A stretch of DNA of 16,096 nucleotides, taken from contig JBKJKJ010000101.1 of the NCBI GenBank assembly GCA_046597455.1, forward strand, positions 1-16,096. The letters run 5' to 3'. This stretch comes from JAQGMV01 sp046597455 (GTDB lineage: Bacteria; Pseudomonadota; Gammaproteobacteria; Burkholderiales; SG8-41). Each line of letters starts with the position of its first letter. Position 1 is the first letter of the stretch. The notes beneath the pieces are model-generated. The model made no database searches, was not told where the DNA came from, and saw only the letters and a program-made list of their open reading frames with translations. The position numbers and the translations under genes were made by a program. Of the stretch, positions 7,586 to 14,378 are shown in pieces.

Positions 7586-8236
7586 GGCCGTGTGGGTCTT
7601 GCGGGCGGTTGCGATGAGTTGATCGACAACCTTGAAGAAACGGTCGTAATCGACCGCGCTGCCCGTGGCCGTCATCGACGGGGCGGTGAGAAAACGGCCA
7701 TCAATCGCGACCGCGGGCGTGAATTCAACGTTATACCTGCGCGTGGAGTCCGGGGAACGCTGCGTGCGGCTCTGGACGGAAAACGAGTTATACGTATCCA
7801 TGAACTTCTGCTTGTCCACGCCTTTGCTCGCAGCCCAGTCGAATAACACCTTCGGTTCTTGGAGCCGGACCTTTTGTTCATGGATGGCTACGAAGACTTC
7901 GCGATGAAGCTTATCCACGAGCCCCATGGCTTCGAGCGTGTAATAAAGACGTGCAAACGGTACCCAGCTTTCGTTGAAGATGACCGGGACGCGACGCACT
8001 TCGACGTCGGCCGGTTTGCGCTTGAGCCAAGTGGCGAGCGGCGCCTCGAGGGTGTGGCAATGCGGGCAGGCATACGAAAAGAACTCGATTACCTCCACCT
8101 TGTTGCCCGTCTCGGTCGACTGGGGCGGTGTGATCGGGACGAAATCCTTCCCTGCGACCTGAGCGGACACAGTTCCGGCGAGCGTCAAACACAGCAATCC
8201 TGCAATGAGGCGCAACCAGCCAGCGATACCCTGCAT
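7580..8236 (-). CDS. dsbA: Thiol:disulfide interchange protein, DsbA family (upstream copy)
   Basis: Periplasmic disulfide oxidase of 218 residues, close to the length of E. coli DsbA precursor (208). The signal peptide is residues 1-25 (MQGIAGWLRL, hydrophobic core, ending GTVSA). The catalytic CPHC is at 57-60 in FFSYACPHC. The cis-proline is Pro174 in EFTPAVAIDG. The start ATG has GGAG at 8244-8247, 7 nt upstream, which supports it. The gene is 32 nt after the SPOR gene and 22 nt before the second dsbA. This copy has the sequence FNESWVPFARLYYTLEAMG typical of betaproteobacterial DsbA and is the better candidate for the general oxidase. Its partner DsbB is not in the window. Confidence 0.94.
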   Translation of the reverse strand: MQGIAGWLRLIAGLLCLTLAGTVSAQVAGKDFVPITPPQSTETGNKVEVIEFFSYACPHCHTLEAPLATWLKRKPADVEVRRVPVIFNESWVPFARLYYTLEAMGLVDKLHREVFVAIHEQKVRLQEPKVLFDWAASKGVDKQKFMDTYNSFSVQSRTQRSPDSTRRYNVEFTPAVAIDGRFLTAPSMTATGSAVDYDRFFKVVDQLIATARKTHTAK

Positions 8237-8268
8237 AGTTCTACTCCGTCAGATTTGAGACGCGGCGC

Positions 8269-8868
8269 CTAGCGTTCGGCCTCACGTGCCTTCACCAAAG
8301 TCGTCTGCACGCCGTTCTGTTTGAGAGTGTCGCGGGTGCGATTCAGTTCTTCGACACTGGTGTACGGGCCGATGCGTACCCGATGCCACACCCCTTTGTC
8401 CGGCAGTGCGGTCGTCTCGATCGCCGCTTCAACCCCGAGTAACGCCAATCGCGCTTTCAGATTGTCGGCGTCGGGGGCGCTCTGAAAAGCACCTGCCTGA
8501 AGGAAGAACGCTTCCTTCGCGCTCGCGGTTGACCCTTTTGCATCCTTCCCGGGCGTGGATTCTTCGGTTCCGGGCAATATCTTGTAGAAATCGAAGCGGG
8601 GCTTTTCGTCAGCCTTCGCTTTATCGTCGATTTTGGCTGACTGGGCGGCGGGCGGTTTGAGACTCTCCGGCCTGGCCGCGGGCGTAGGTGGGGTCGGCGG
8701 CGTGGAGCGCGATGCGGTGAACGGGCTGGGCATCTTGTTGATGTACCACGCCACCCCTAAAGCGATGATGAGACCGAGCACCAGTCCGGCCAGAATGCCC
8801 ACCAGCAGAGAGCTGCCGTTGCGGCGTCCGCCGCGTCCACGGGCGGCGCCCTTGTAATCCCTCGACAT
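8269..8868 (-). CDS. SPOR-domain inner-membrane protein (FtsN-like)
   Basis: A 199-residue protein with the bitopic layout of FtsN-like cell-division proteins. It has a short basic cytoplasmic N-terminus (1-20, Arg/Gly rich), one membrane segment (about 21-43), a Pro/Ala/Lys-rich periplasmic linker (about 47-115), and a SPOR domain (about 118-195) starting FFLQAGAFQS and containing WHRVRIGPYTS. SPOR domains bind denuded glycan strands of peptidoglycan at the septum. The linker carries FDFYKILPGTE, a segment typical of betaproteobacterial SPOR proteins encoded beside argS. It starts 9 nt after argS and probably shares its transcript. Whether it acts in division as FtsN does is inferred from architecture only. 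Confidence 0.92.
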   Translation of the reverse strand: MSRDYKGAARGRGGRRNGSSLLVGILAGLVLGLIIALGVAWYINKMPSPFTASRSTPPTPPTPAARPESLKPPAAQSAKIDDKAKADEKPRFDFYKILPGTEESTPGKDAKGSTASAKEAFFLQAGAFQSAPDADNLKARLALLGVEAAIETTALPDKGVWHRVRIGPYTSVEELNRTRDTLKQNGVQTTLVKAREAER

Positions 8869-8877
8869 CGGGTTATC

Positions 8878-10623
8878 TTACATTCTTTCAGGTGCAGACA
8901 CACCCAAGAGGGCGAGTCCGTTACGCAGCACCTGGCCCACGGCGGTCGCAAGCGCAAGGCGCGCCTGCGTGACAGATTCCTCTGACACCAGAATGCGGGT
9001 CGCATTGTAGTAACTGTGGAAGTCGGCGGCAATCTCCTTGAGATAAAAGGCGATCAGATGAGGTGCGAAGTCGCGCGCAGCCCCGTCAACCACGTCTGGA
9101 TACGCCGCCAGCTTTTCGAGCAATGCGAGCTCGTGTTCGGACTCGAGCGAGGACGGGTCCGTCTCGGCGAGACGCGATGCGTCCCCGCCCCACTGCTCCC
9201 GCAACCGGCACACCCGCGCGTGCGCGTACTGGATGTAATAGACGGGATTTTCATTGCTCTGGGACTTCGCCAGATCGAGGTCGAAATCGAGGTGCTGGTC
9301 GCTCTTTCGCAACACATAGAAAAAGCGGGCGGCGTCGTTGCCGACTTCCTGCCGCAGCTCACGCAACGTGACGAAATCGCCTGAGCGCGTGGACATCGCT
9401 ACTTTCTGCCCCTCGCGATACAGCACCGCGAATTGCACCAGCGCCACGGTCAGGCGGTCAGGGTCCAGACCCAGCGCCTGAAGCGCGCCTTTGACGCGCG
9501 GGATGTAGCCGTGATGGTCCGCGCCCCACACATCGATGGCGACATCGAATCCGCGCTCGAACTTGTTCACGTGATACGCGATGTCGGACGCGAAATAGGT
9601 GTATTGACCGTTCTCGCGCTGGACGACGCGGTCTTTTTCGTCCCCGAACTGTGTAGAGCGAAACCACTTCGCGCCGTCTTTTTCATAGAGATGGCCCGCC
9701 TGCGTAAGCGCTTGCACGGCGCGCTCGACGAAGGCGGTGTCATAGAGCGAGCGTTCGGAAAACCATTCGTCGAATACGACGCCGAACTCGGTCAGATCGT
9801 CGCGGCAGTCGGCGAGCTGCTCGTCGAGGGCGTAGCGGTGAATAAAATCGTAGTCGCCCCCCAGCAATGTCTTGGCGCGGGCGATGAGCGCATCCAGGTG
9901 CGCCTCGGGCTCTTGCGCCACGCTCGGCGCACCACTGATGACGTCGGATGCCGGTCTCGCGTAGCGTGCGCCGTGGGTGTCGAAAATGCCTTTCGCCATC
10001 GCGCGCACGTAGTCCCCCTGGTATGCATTCGGCGGAAACGGCACGTTCTCGCCCGTGAGGTCGAGATACCGCAGCCACGTCGAGAGCGCGAGGATGTCCA
10101 TCTGGCGCCCGGCATCGTTGACGTAATACTCTCGCGCGACGTCGAATCCCGCAGCGTCCAGAATGTTGGCGAGGCTGGCGCCAAACGCCGCCCCCCGGCC
10201 ATGCCCGACGTGCAGAGGTCCGGTGGGATTCGCGGAAACGAACTCGACCTGCACGCGCTTGCCACGGCCCAAAGCGTGGCGACCGAAGCGCTCGCCCGCA
10301 GCCAGCACTTCGGTCACGATTTGCTGCTTGAGAGCGCGTTTGAGGAAAAGATTGATGAAGCCCGCGCCGGCCACTTCGGCTTTTTCGAGGTGCGGCGACG
10401 CGGGCAGGGCTGCAATGATGGCGATGGCCACGTCCCGCGGCGAGCGCTTCAGCGTTCGCGCGAGCTGAAGTGCGATGTTGCACGCGTAGTCGCCGTGGCG
10501 CGGATCCTTGGGCCGATCGAGAGTCAGGGGCGTATACGCGGTACCCGGCCATGCGGCGAGGAGCGCCGCTTCGATGAGCTGGGCGCAGAACGCTTTCGCG
10601 TCCGTAGTGCGGGATTGTGACAT
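8878..10623 (-). CDS. argS: Arginyl-tRNA synthetase
   Basis: Charges tRNA-Arg with arginine using ATP; class I synthetase. From the ATG at 10623 it is 581 residues, the family range. The N-terminal Add-1 domain includes RPKDPRHGDYACN (about 37-49) and AGAGFINLFL. The HIGH motif is HVGH (138-141) in FVSANPTGPLHVGHGRG, split here by the usual residues. The KMSKS loop is degenerate, KVAMSTRSGDFVTLRE (407-422), as in other betaproteobacterial ArgS. The anticodon-binding DALR domain follows, from QYAHARV (465-471), with ADFHSYYN and the end of the protein. A GTG at 10650 gives nine more residues and is a possible start; I prefer the ATG, though neither has a strong Shine-Dalgarno. It heads the argS, SPOR, dsbA, dsbA, SDR run. 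Confidence 0.97.
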   Translation of the reverse strand: MSQSRTTDAKAFCAQLIEAALLAAWPGTAYTPLTLDRPKDPRHGDYACNIALQLARTLKRSPRDVAIAIIAALPASPHLEKAEVAGAGFINLFLKRALKQQIVTEVLAAGERFGRHALGRGKRVQVEFVSANPTGPLHVGHGRGAAFGASLANILDAAGFDVAREYYVNDAGRQMDILALSTWLRYLDLTGENVPFPPNAYQGDYVRAMAKGIFDTHGARYARPASDVISGAPSVAQEPEAHLDALIARAKTLLGGDYDFIHRYALDEQLADCRDDLTEFGVVFDEWFSERSLYDTAFVERAVQALTQAGHLYEKDGAKWFRSTQFGDEKDRVVQRENGQYTYFASDIAYHVNKFERGFDVAIDVWGADHHGYIPRVKGALQALGLDPDRLTVALVQFAVLYREGQKVAMSTRSGDFVTLRELRQEVGNDAARFFYVLRKSDQHLDFDLDLAKSQSNENPVYYIQYAHARVCRLREQWGGDASRLAETDPSSLESEHELALLEKLAAYPDVVDGAARDFAPHLIAFYLKEIAADFHSYYNATRILVSEESVTQARLALATAVGQVLRNGLALLGVSAPERM

Positions 10624-10759
10624 GAGTTTCAGAACGTAAACTGGACGCACGTTCGCGCCCGGGTTGGCTGCGAGAGGTGCGCTCGGCAGCGGGATCAGCG
10701 TCTCGCAGTCTTCGCGGGCCAGCCATTGAGGGCGCGCGCGGCGGCGCTGACAACGCAGG

Positions 10760-10768
10760 ATTTTAACA
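10760..10768 (-). promoter_or_regulatory. Possible extended -10 promoter for argS
   Basis: On the - strand TGT-TAAAAT reads as an extended -10 (TG, one base, hexamer with five of six matches). It sits just after the priA stop, in the gap of roughly 140-170 bp before argS, and would give a leader of about 130 nt. No -35 match is visible. The rest of this gap shows no gene or clear terminator. Confidence 0.35.
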
Positions 10769-10791
10769 GTACCGCCGAATGCACTTCGCGC

Positions 10792-12969
10792 TCAGAGCTC
10801 GATCGGATCGATATCGAGCGCCCAGCGGGCCACGCTCGATTTATCGGTCGTGAGCCGATCGCGCCAGGCGGAGAGGAAAGCGTGCAGCTTCGGACGGGAT
10901 TGGGACTGCACCAGGAGGTGCGCGCGCTCTCGTCCGGCCAGCCGCACCATGGACGCGGGGACAGGATCGTAGAGCATCATCCCGTCCGCGAGGTCGTGCC
11001 CGATGTCTTTGGCGTGCGCCAGAAACTCGAGCGCGGTGTCGACTTCCGTCGCCTCGGCCCGCAGCAGCGCCTGGTGCACAAAAGGCGGGAAACCGGCTTG
11101 CCGTCTTTCCTCGAGCAAGGTCTGCGCGTAGGTGTCGAGCTGCTGCTTGCGCAGCGCGACGTATAGCGGATGCTCGGGGAATTCCGTCTGAATCAACACT
11201 TCGCCCTGCGATTCACCCCGGCCGGCGCGTCCGGCAACCTGGGTGAGCAGCGCGTACAGGCGCTCTGAAGCCCGAAAGTCGGCGCTGTAGAGCATGCCGT
11301 CCGCATTCAGCACGCAGACCAGCGCCAGGTGTGGGAAGTCGTGGCCTTTCGCGAGGATTTGTGTCCCGACGAGGATGTCGACTTCGCGTGCGCCTATGCG
11401 CTCGCGCATCTCGCTCCAGGCGTGCTTACGCCGCGTGCTGTCGCGGTCGATGCGCAGGATGCGCGCAGCAGGGAAGTGTCGCGCCAGCGTTTCCTCGATA
11501 CGCTGCGTGCCCTGCCCGATCGGCGCGAGGTCGGGGTTGCCGCAATCCGGACAGACGTGCGGAACCGGTGCGCTGTGGCCGCAATGGTGGCAATGGAGCT
11601 CACGGGCCGGCAGGTGCAGAACGAGCTGCGCCGAGCAGCGGTGACAGCCTGACAGCCAGCCACAGCTGTGGCACATCAGGACGGGCGCATAGCCGCGGCG
11701 ATTGATGAAGACGAGCGTCTGCTCGCGGCGTGCCAGGCGCTGTGAGATTGCGTCGAGGAGTTGCGGCACGAACCCGTTGACAGCGCCGGCAAGCGGGATG
11801 CAGCTGATTCGCGGCGGCCGGTCGTTGATGCGCTCAGGCAGTTCGAGCAGCTGGTAGCGTCCGGACTGCGCGTTGTAATAGGTCTCGAGGGACGGGGTGG
11901 CTGATCCCAGAACGATGGGTATCCCCCGCTGGCTGGCGCGCACGACCGCGAGATCACGGGCCGAATAGCAGAAGCCCTCGGTCTGCTTGAACGAGGAATC
12001 GTGCTCCTCATCGACGACGATGAGCCCCAAACGCGGAAGCGACGCGAAGACCGACAGCCGCGTCCCCAGCACGATGCGCGCTTCTGCGCTCTGAGCCGCG
12101 AGCCAGTTGCGCAGCCGTTCCGTCTCGTTGAGCCCGCTGTGCAGACTGACCAGCGCGGTGTCGGGAAAACGCGCCTGAACCATCGCTTCGAGCTGCGGCG
12201 TCAGCGCGATTTCCGGGACGAGCAGCAGAACCTGATCGCCGTGGGCCAGCACCGCTTCGGCTGCACGCAGGTAGACCTCGGTCTTTCCGCTTCCGGTCAC
12301 GCCGCACAGGAGGAAAGGCTGAAAGCGGCCGACGGCACCCCGGATCGCGTCCACGGCAAACGACTGGGCGGGATTGAGCGGCCACGCGTCTAACACGACG
12401 TCCCGCGGTTGCAAAGGCGTCGGTCTCACGCTCTGTCGTGCCTCGACCCAGCCCATCGTCTCGAATTCCCTGAGCGTATTGCGTGCGCTCGACCCGATGG
12501 CTTTGACATCGCCCGAGGAGAGCGCGTCTCGAGCCTGAAGCGCGGTCAGGAGCTTGCGTTTCACGAGGGCTCGCCGCGGCAGGTCCTCGGTCTGTTGCTG
12601 CCGGCCGAGGTCGGTGAGTGCGTACTTCGTTTCGCCGGCCGGCGCGGCTTCCGCGCGCCGCAGGCGTACAGGCAGCGCGTTCATCACGACCTGGCCCAGA
12701 GGGTAATGGTAGTAATCGCTCGCAAACCGCAGGAGCCGCAAATCATCGCTGGTCAGCCGAGGCGTTCCGTGCAGGATGCGAGCAATGGGTTTGAGGCGGT
12801 GGGTCGGTAACGTCGAGGCGCTGTCGACTTCCAGCACCACGCCGATCAGGGTGCGCCTGCCGAAAGGCACGACCACGCGTTCTCCGACATCGCGTTCTTC
12901 GGCCGCGGGCGCAAGGTAATCGAAGACCTGTGGCACGGGCACATCGAGTCCGACGCGAGCGATTTTCAT
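10792..12969 (-). CDS. priA: Primosomal protein N' (replication restart helicase)
   Basis: 3'-to-5' DNA helicase that recognises stalled or recombined forks and reloads the replisome. It is 725 residues, close to the E. coli 732. The N-terminal 3'-fork-binding domain starts MKIARVGLDVPVPQVFDYL and runs to about residue 105. A winged-helix part follows to about 180. The helicase core has Walker A GVTGSGKT (223-230), the DEEH box (320-323) and GSATPS (355-360). Eight cysteines bind two zinc ions: 433/436, 442/445, 460/463 and 473/476. The later motifs include VGTQILAKGHDFP and TQVAGRAGRG. The start has no strong Shine-Dalgarno. Upstream, 343 bp separate it from hemE, so it probably has its own promoter there. 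Confidence 0.98.
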   Translation of the reverse strand: MKIARVGLDVPVPQVFDYLAPAAEERDVGERVVVPFGRRTLIGVVLEVDSASTLPTHRLKPIARILHGTPRLTSDDLRLLRFASDYYHYPLGQVVMNALPVRLRRAEAAPAGETKYALTDLGRQQQTEDLPRRALVKRKLLTALQARDALSSGDVKAIGSSARNTLREFETMGWVEARQSVRPTPLQPRDVVLDAWPLNPAQSFAVDAIRGAVGRFQPFLLCGVTGSGKTEVYLRAAEAVLAHGDQVLLLVPEIALTPQLEAMVQARFPDTALVSLHSGLNETERLRNWLAAQSAEARIVLGTRLSVFASLPRLGLIVVDEEHDSSFKQTEGFCYSARDLAVVRASQRGIPIVLGSATPSLETYYNAQSGRYQLLELPERINDRPPRISCIPLAGAVNGFVPQLLDAISQRLARREQTLVFINRRGYAPVLMCHSCGWLSGCHRCSAQLVLHLPARELHCHHCGHSAPVPHVCPDCGNPDLAPIGQGTQRIEETLARHFPAARILRIDRDSTRRKHAWSEMRERIGAREVDILVGTQILAKGHDFPHLALVCVLNADGMLYSADFRASERLYALLTQVAGRAGRGESQGEVLIQTEFPEHPLYVALRKQQLDTYAQTLLEERRQAGFPPFVHQALLRAEATEVDTALEFLAHAKDIGHDLADGMMLYDPVPASMVRLAGRERAHLLVQSQSRPKLHAFLSAWRDRLTTDKSSVARWALDIDPIEL

Positions 12970-13061
12970 CGTGGCTGCATAGGGCCTGCGCGTGTACTTA
13001 GCGGCTGTAACTCGCGTGAATTCTTAGAAACGAGGCCAAGCGCTTTATTGGCAAGCGGAAA

Positions 13062-13092
13062 TTGACACTTGACCGTCACGCCTGTGGATAAA
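13062..13092 (+). promoter_or_regulatory. Possible + strand promoter overlapping a DnaA box
   Basis: TTGACA at 13062-13067 is an exact -35 consensus. GATAAA at 13087-13092 matches four of six -10 positions, but the 19-nt spacing is longer than ideal. The -10 overlaps the DnaA box at 13083-13091. Transcription would run away from priA into the gap and then antisense to hemE; no protein gene is there, so a small RNA or no function are both possible. Confidence 0.2.
13083..13091 (-). promoter_or_regulatory. DnaA box TTATCCACA
   Basis: An exact match on the - strand to the strongest DnaA box sequence. It lies about 115 bp upstream of the priA start, next to a T-rich tract and a near-consensus IHF site. 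A second box in the same orientation lies 178 bp away. Confidence 0.6.
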
Positions 13093-13102
13093 GGTGTTGA
13101 TT
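13090..13102 (-). promoter_or_regulatory. Near-consensus IHF-binding site
   Basis: On the - strand AATCAACACCTTT fits WATCAANNNNTTR except for the last base. It overlaps the end of the DnaA box. DnaA and IHF sites side by side are known in replication origins and in DnaA-control loci such as E. coli datA and DARS. IHF sites are loosely defined, so one match is weak evidence. Confidence 0.3.
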
Positions 13103-13161
13103 TTTTTGCTGAGAAGCGCTCGCGACGCGATGCCGATGCACGCACAGCGTGGCGGCCACGT

Positions 13162-13259
13162 CAAGGCCTGGGTGAAAACACACGCAAAAACAAGGCCTTG
13201 AGAGAAGGGCGCGAGGGTGGTGTTCGCAGGGTAATGCCCTTACCCGCGCTAAGGCCTTG
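13162..13259. repeat. Three copies of the palindrome CAAGGCCTTG
   Basis: CAAGGCCTG at 13162-13170, the full palindrome CAAGGCCTTG at 13191-13200, and AAGGCCTTG at 13251-13259. Centres are about 29 and 59 bp apart. They could be binding sites for a dimeric regulator, or arms of RNA hairpins, because any two copies can also pair with each other. Confidence 0.5.
13186..13259 (-). terminator. Possible terminator of the gltBD-hemE transcript
   Basis: Read on the - strand, CAAGGCCTT (13259-13251) can pair with AAGGCCTTG (13199-13191), which is followed at once by TTTTT (13190-13186). The long apical part contains its own GGGTAA/TTACCC hairpin (13229-13245). It begins 54 nt after the hemE stop. The U tract supports termination, but the large loop is unusual. 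Confidence 0.4.
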
Positions 13260-13260
13260 C

Positions 13261-13269
13261 TGTGCATAA
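13261..13269 (-). promoter_or_regulatory. DnaA box TTATGCACA
   Basis: An exact TTATNCACA match on the - strand, bordered by the AT-rich stretch ATAATTATTTTGTG. It lies 44 nt downstream of the hemE stop and in the same orientation as the box at 13083-13091. Confidence 0.5.
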
Positions 13270-13312
13270 TTATTTTGTGAAGCCGCGTCCGGACGACCGT
13301 TGGCGGGCGCGG

Positions 13313-14374
13313 TCAGTGGTATGCAGGGCTCAGATCGTGAACGGCGTCGATCAGGACACCCAGCCGCTCCGGGTCGGTGTGCTGGGAGATGCCGTGGCCC
13401 AGATTGAAGACGTGCCCGGCGCCCTGGCCGTATGCCGCGAGCACGTCCTGCACTTCCTTGCGGATCCGCTCAGGTGACCCGAATAGCACTGACGGATCAG
13501 CGTTGCCTTGCAGAGCCACACGGTCGCCGATGCGCTGGCGGGCGGCACCGATGTCGACGGTCCAGTCCAGACCCACCGCATCCGCACCGATGTCGGCGAT
13601 GTCCTCGAGCCACGCGCTACCGCCTTTGGTAAACACGACTCGCGGGACGCGTTGTGTGTCGCTGCTGCTGACGAGGCCGCTCACCACCTCCTGCATGTAG
13701 GCGAGCGAAAACTCCCGGTACGCCGCAGCGCTGAGGGAACCACCCCAGGTGTCGAACAACATGACGACTTGTGCACCGGCGTCGATCTGGGCATTCAGAT
13801 AGGCGGTGACCGCTTTCGCATTAATTGCCAATATCTGATGCAGCAGATCGGGGCGCGCATACATCATCGTCTTAACCAGCCTGAAGTCAGCGCTCGCACC
13901 GCCCTCGATCATGTAACACGCGAGGGTAAAGGGACTGCCCGAGAATCCGATGAGCGGAACTCGATTGTCGAGTGCGCGCCGTATCTGGGCGACGGCATCG
14001 ATGACGTACCGCAGTTGCTGATTCGGGTCGGGCACGAAGAGGTTGCGAATTTCCCACTCGTTGCGCAGCGGACGCTCGAACTTCGGTCCTTCACCTTCCA
14101 CGAAATACAGGCCCAGGCCCATCGCGTCGGGAACGGTAAGAATGTCCGAAAAGAGGATTGCCGCATCGAGTGGGAAGCGCCCGAGCGGCTGCAGCGTAAC
14201 TTCAGTCGCAAGATCAGGATTCTTGGCGAGCGCCAGAAAACTCCCCGCGCGTGCGCGCGTTGCATTGTATTCCGGCAGGTAGCGACCGGCCTGTCGCATG
14301 ATCCATACCGGCGTATACGCAGTGGGCTGCCGTAACAGCGCCCTGATCAGGGTATCGTTCTTGAGCTTGGCCAC
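13313..14374 (-). CDS. hemE: Uroporphyrinogen decarboxylase
   Basis: Removes four carboxyl groups from uroporphyrinogen III to give coproporphyrinogen III, a cytoplasmic step of haem synthesis. It is 353 residues, matching the family. Signatures: PVWIMRQAGRYLPEY (22-36, with the substrate-binding Arg residues), ILFSDIL with the catalytic Asp77, GFSGSPFTLACYMIEGG (143-159), FDTWGG (207-212), and the C-terminal HVFNLGHGI with His327. Two GTG codons stand in tandem at 14377 and 14374. I chose 14374 because the result, MAKLKNDTL, matches the betaproteobacterial N-terminus. The gltD stop at 14379-14381 is only 1-4 nt away and no clear Shine-Dalgarno is present, so translation is probably coupled to gltD. 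Confidence 0.97.
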   Translation of the reverse strand: MAKLKNDTLIRALLRQPTAYTPVWIMRQAGRYLPEYNATRARAGSFLALAKNPDLATEVTLQPLGRFPLDAAILFSDILTVPDAMGLGLYFVEGEGPKFERPLRNEWEIRNLFVPDPNQQLRYVIDAVAQIRRALDNRVPLIGFSGSPFTLACYMIEGGASADFRLVKTMMYARPDLLHQILAINAKAVTAYLNAQIDAGAQVVMLFDTWGGSLSAAAYREFSLAYMQEVVSGLVSSSDTQRVPRVVFTKGGSAWLEDIADIGADAVGLDWTVDIGAARQRIGDRVALQGNADPSVLFGSPERIRKEVQDVLAAYGQGAGHVFNLGHGISQHTDPERLGVLIDAVHDLSPAYH

Positions 14375-14378
14375 CACT

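Larger units (their letters stand above)
12970..13312. other. 343-bp non-coding gap between hemE and priA, rich in protein-site motifs
   Basis: No convincing gene is present: short frames on both strands (about 60-66 codons) have no family signature. The gap contains two exact TTATNCACA boxes, a near-consensus IHF site, AT-rich tracts (TGATTTTTTTGCT at 13098-13110 and ATAATTATTTTGTG at 13267-13280), three AAGGCCT palindromes and several small hairpins (CGTGG/CCACG at 13148-13160, GGGTAA/TTACCC at 13229-13245, GCCAA/TTGGC at 13035-13052). It must also hold the priA promoter and probably the hemE terminator. The combination resembles a DnaA-controlled region, but its role is unproven. Confidence 0.6.

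Noticed and set aside
7911..7919. A further DnaA-like box (TTATCCACG) inside dsbA
   Set aside because: The last base mismatches and it lies within coding sequence, so it is not evidence of regulation.
9433..10620. 395-codon open frame on the + strand opposite argS
   Set aside because: Antisense to argS, low-complexity Arg/Val-rich translation, no recognisable domain; a codon-bias shadow.
13069..13269. Short frames of 60-66 codons in the hemE-priA gap
   Set aside because: No Shine-Dalgarno, no recognisable product, and they overlap the DnaA boxes and palindromes.
12970..13312. The gap as the main chromosomal origin
   Set aside because: Only two exact DnaA boxes and no dnaA, dnaN, rpmH or mnmG nearby; origin-like features alone are not enough.
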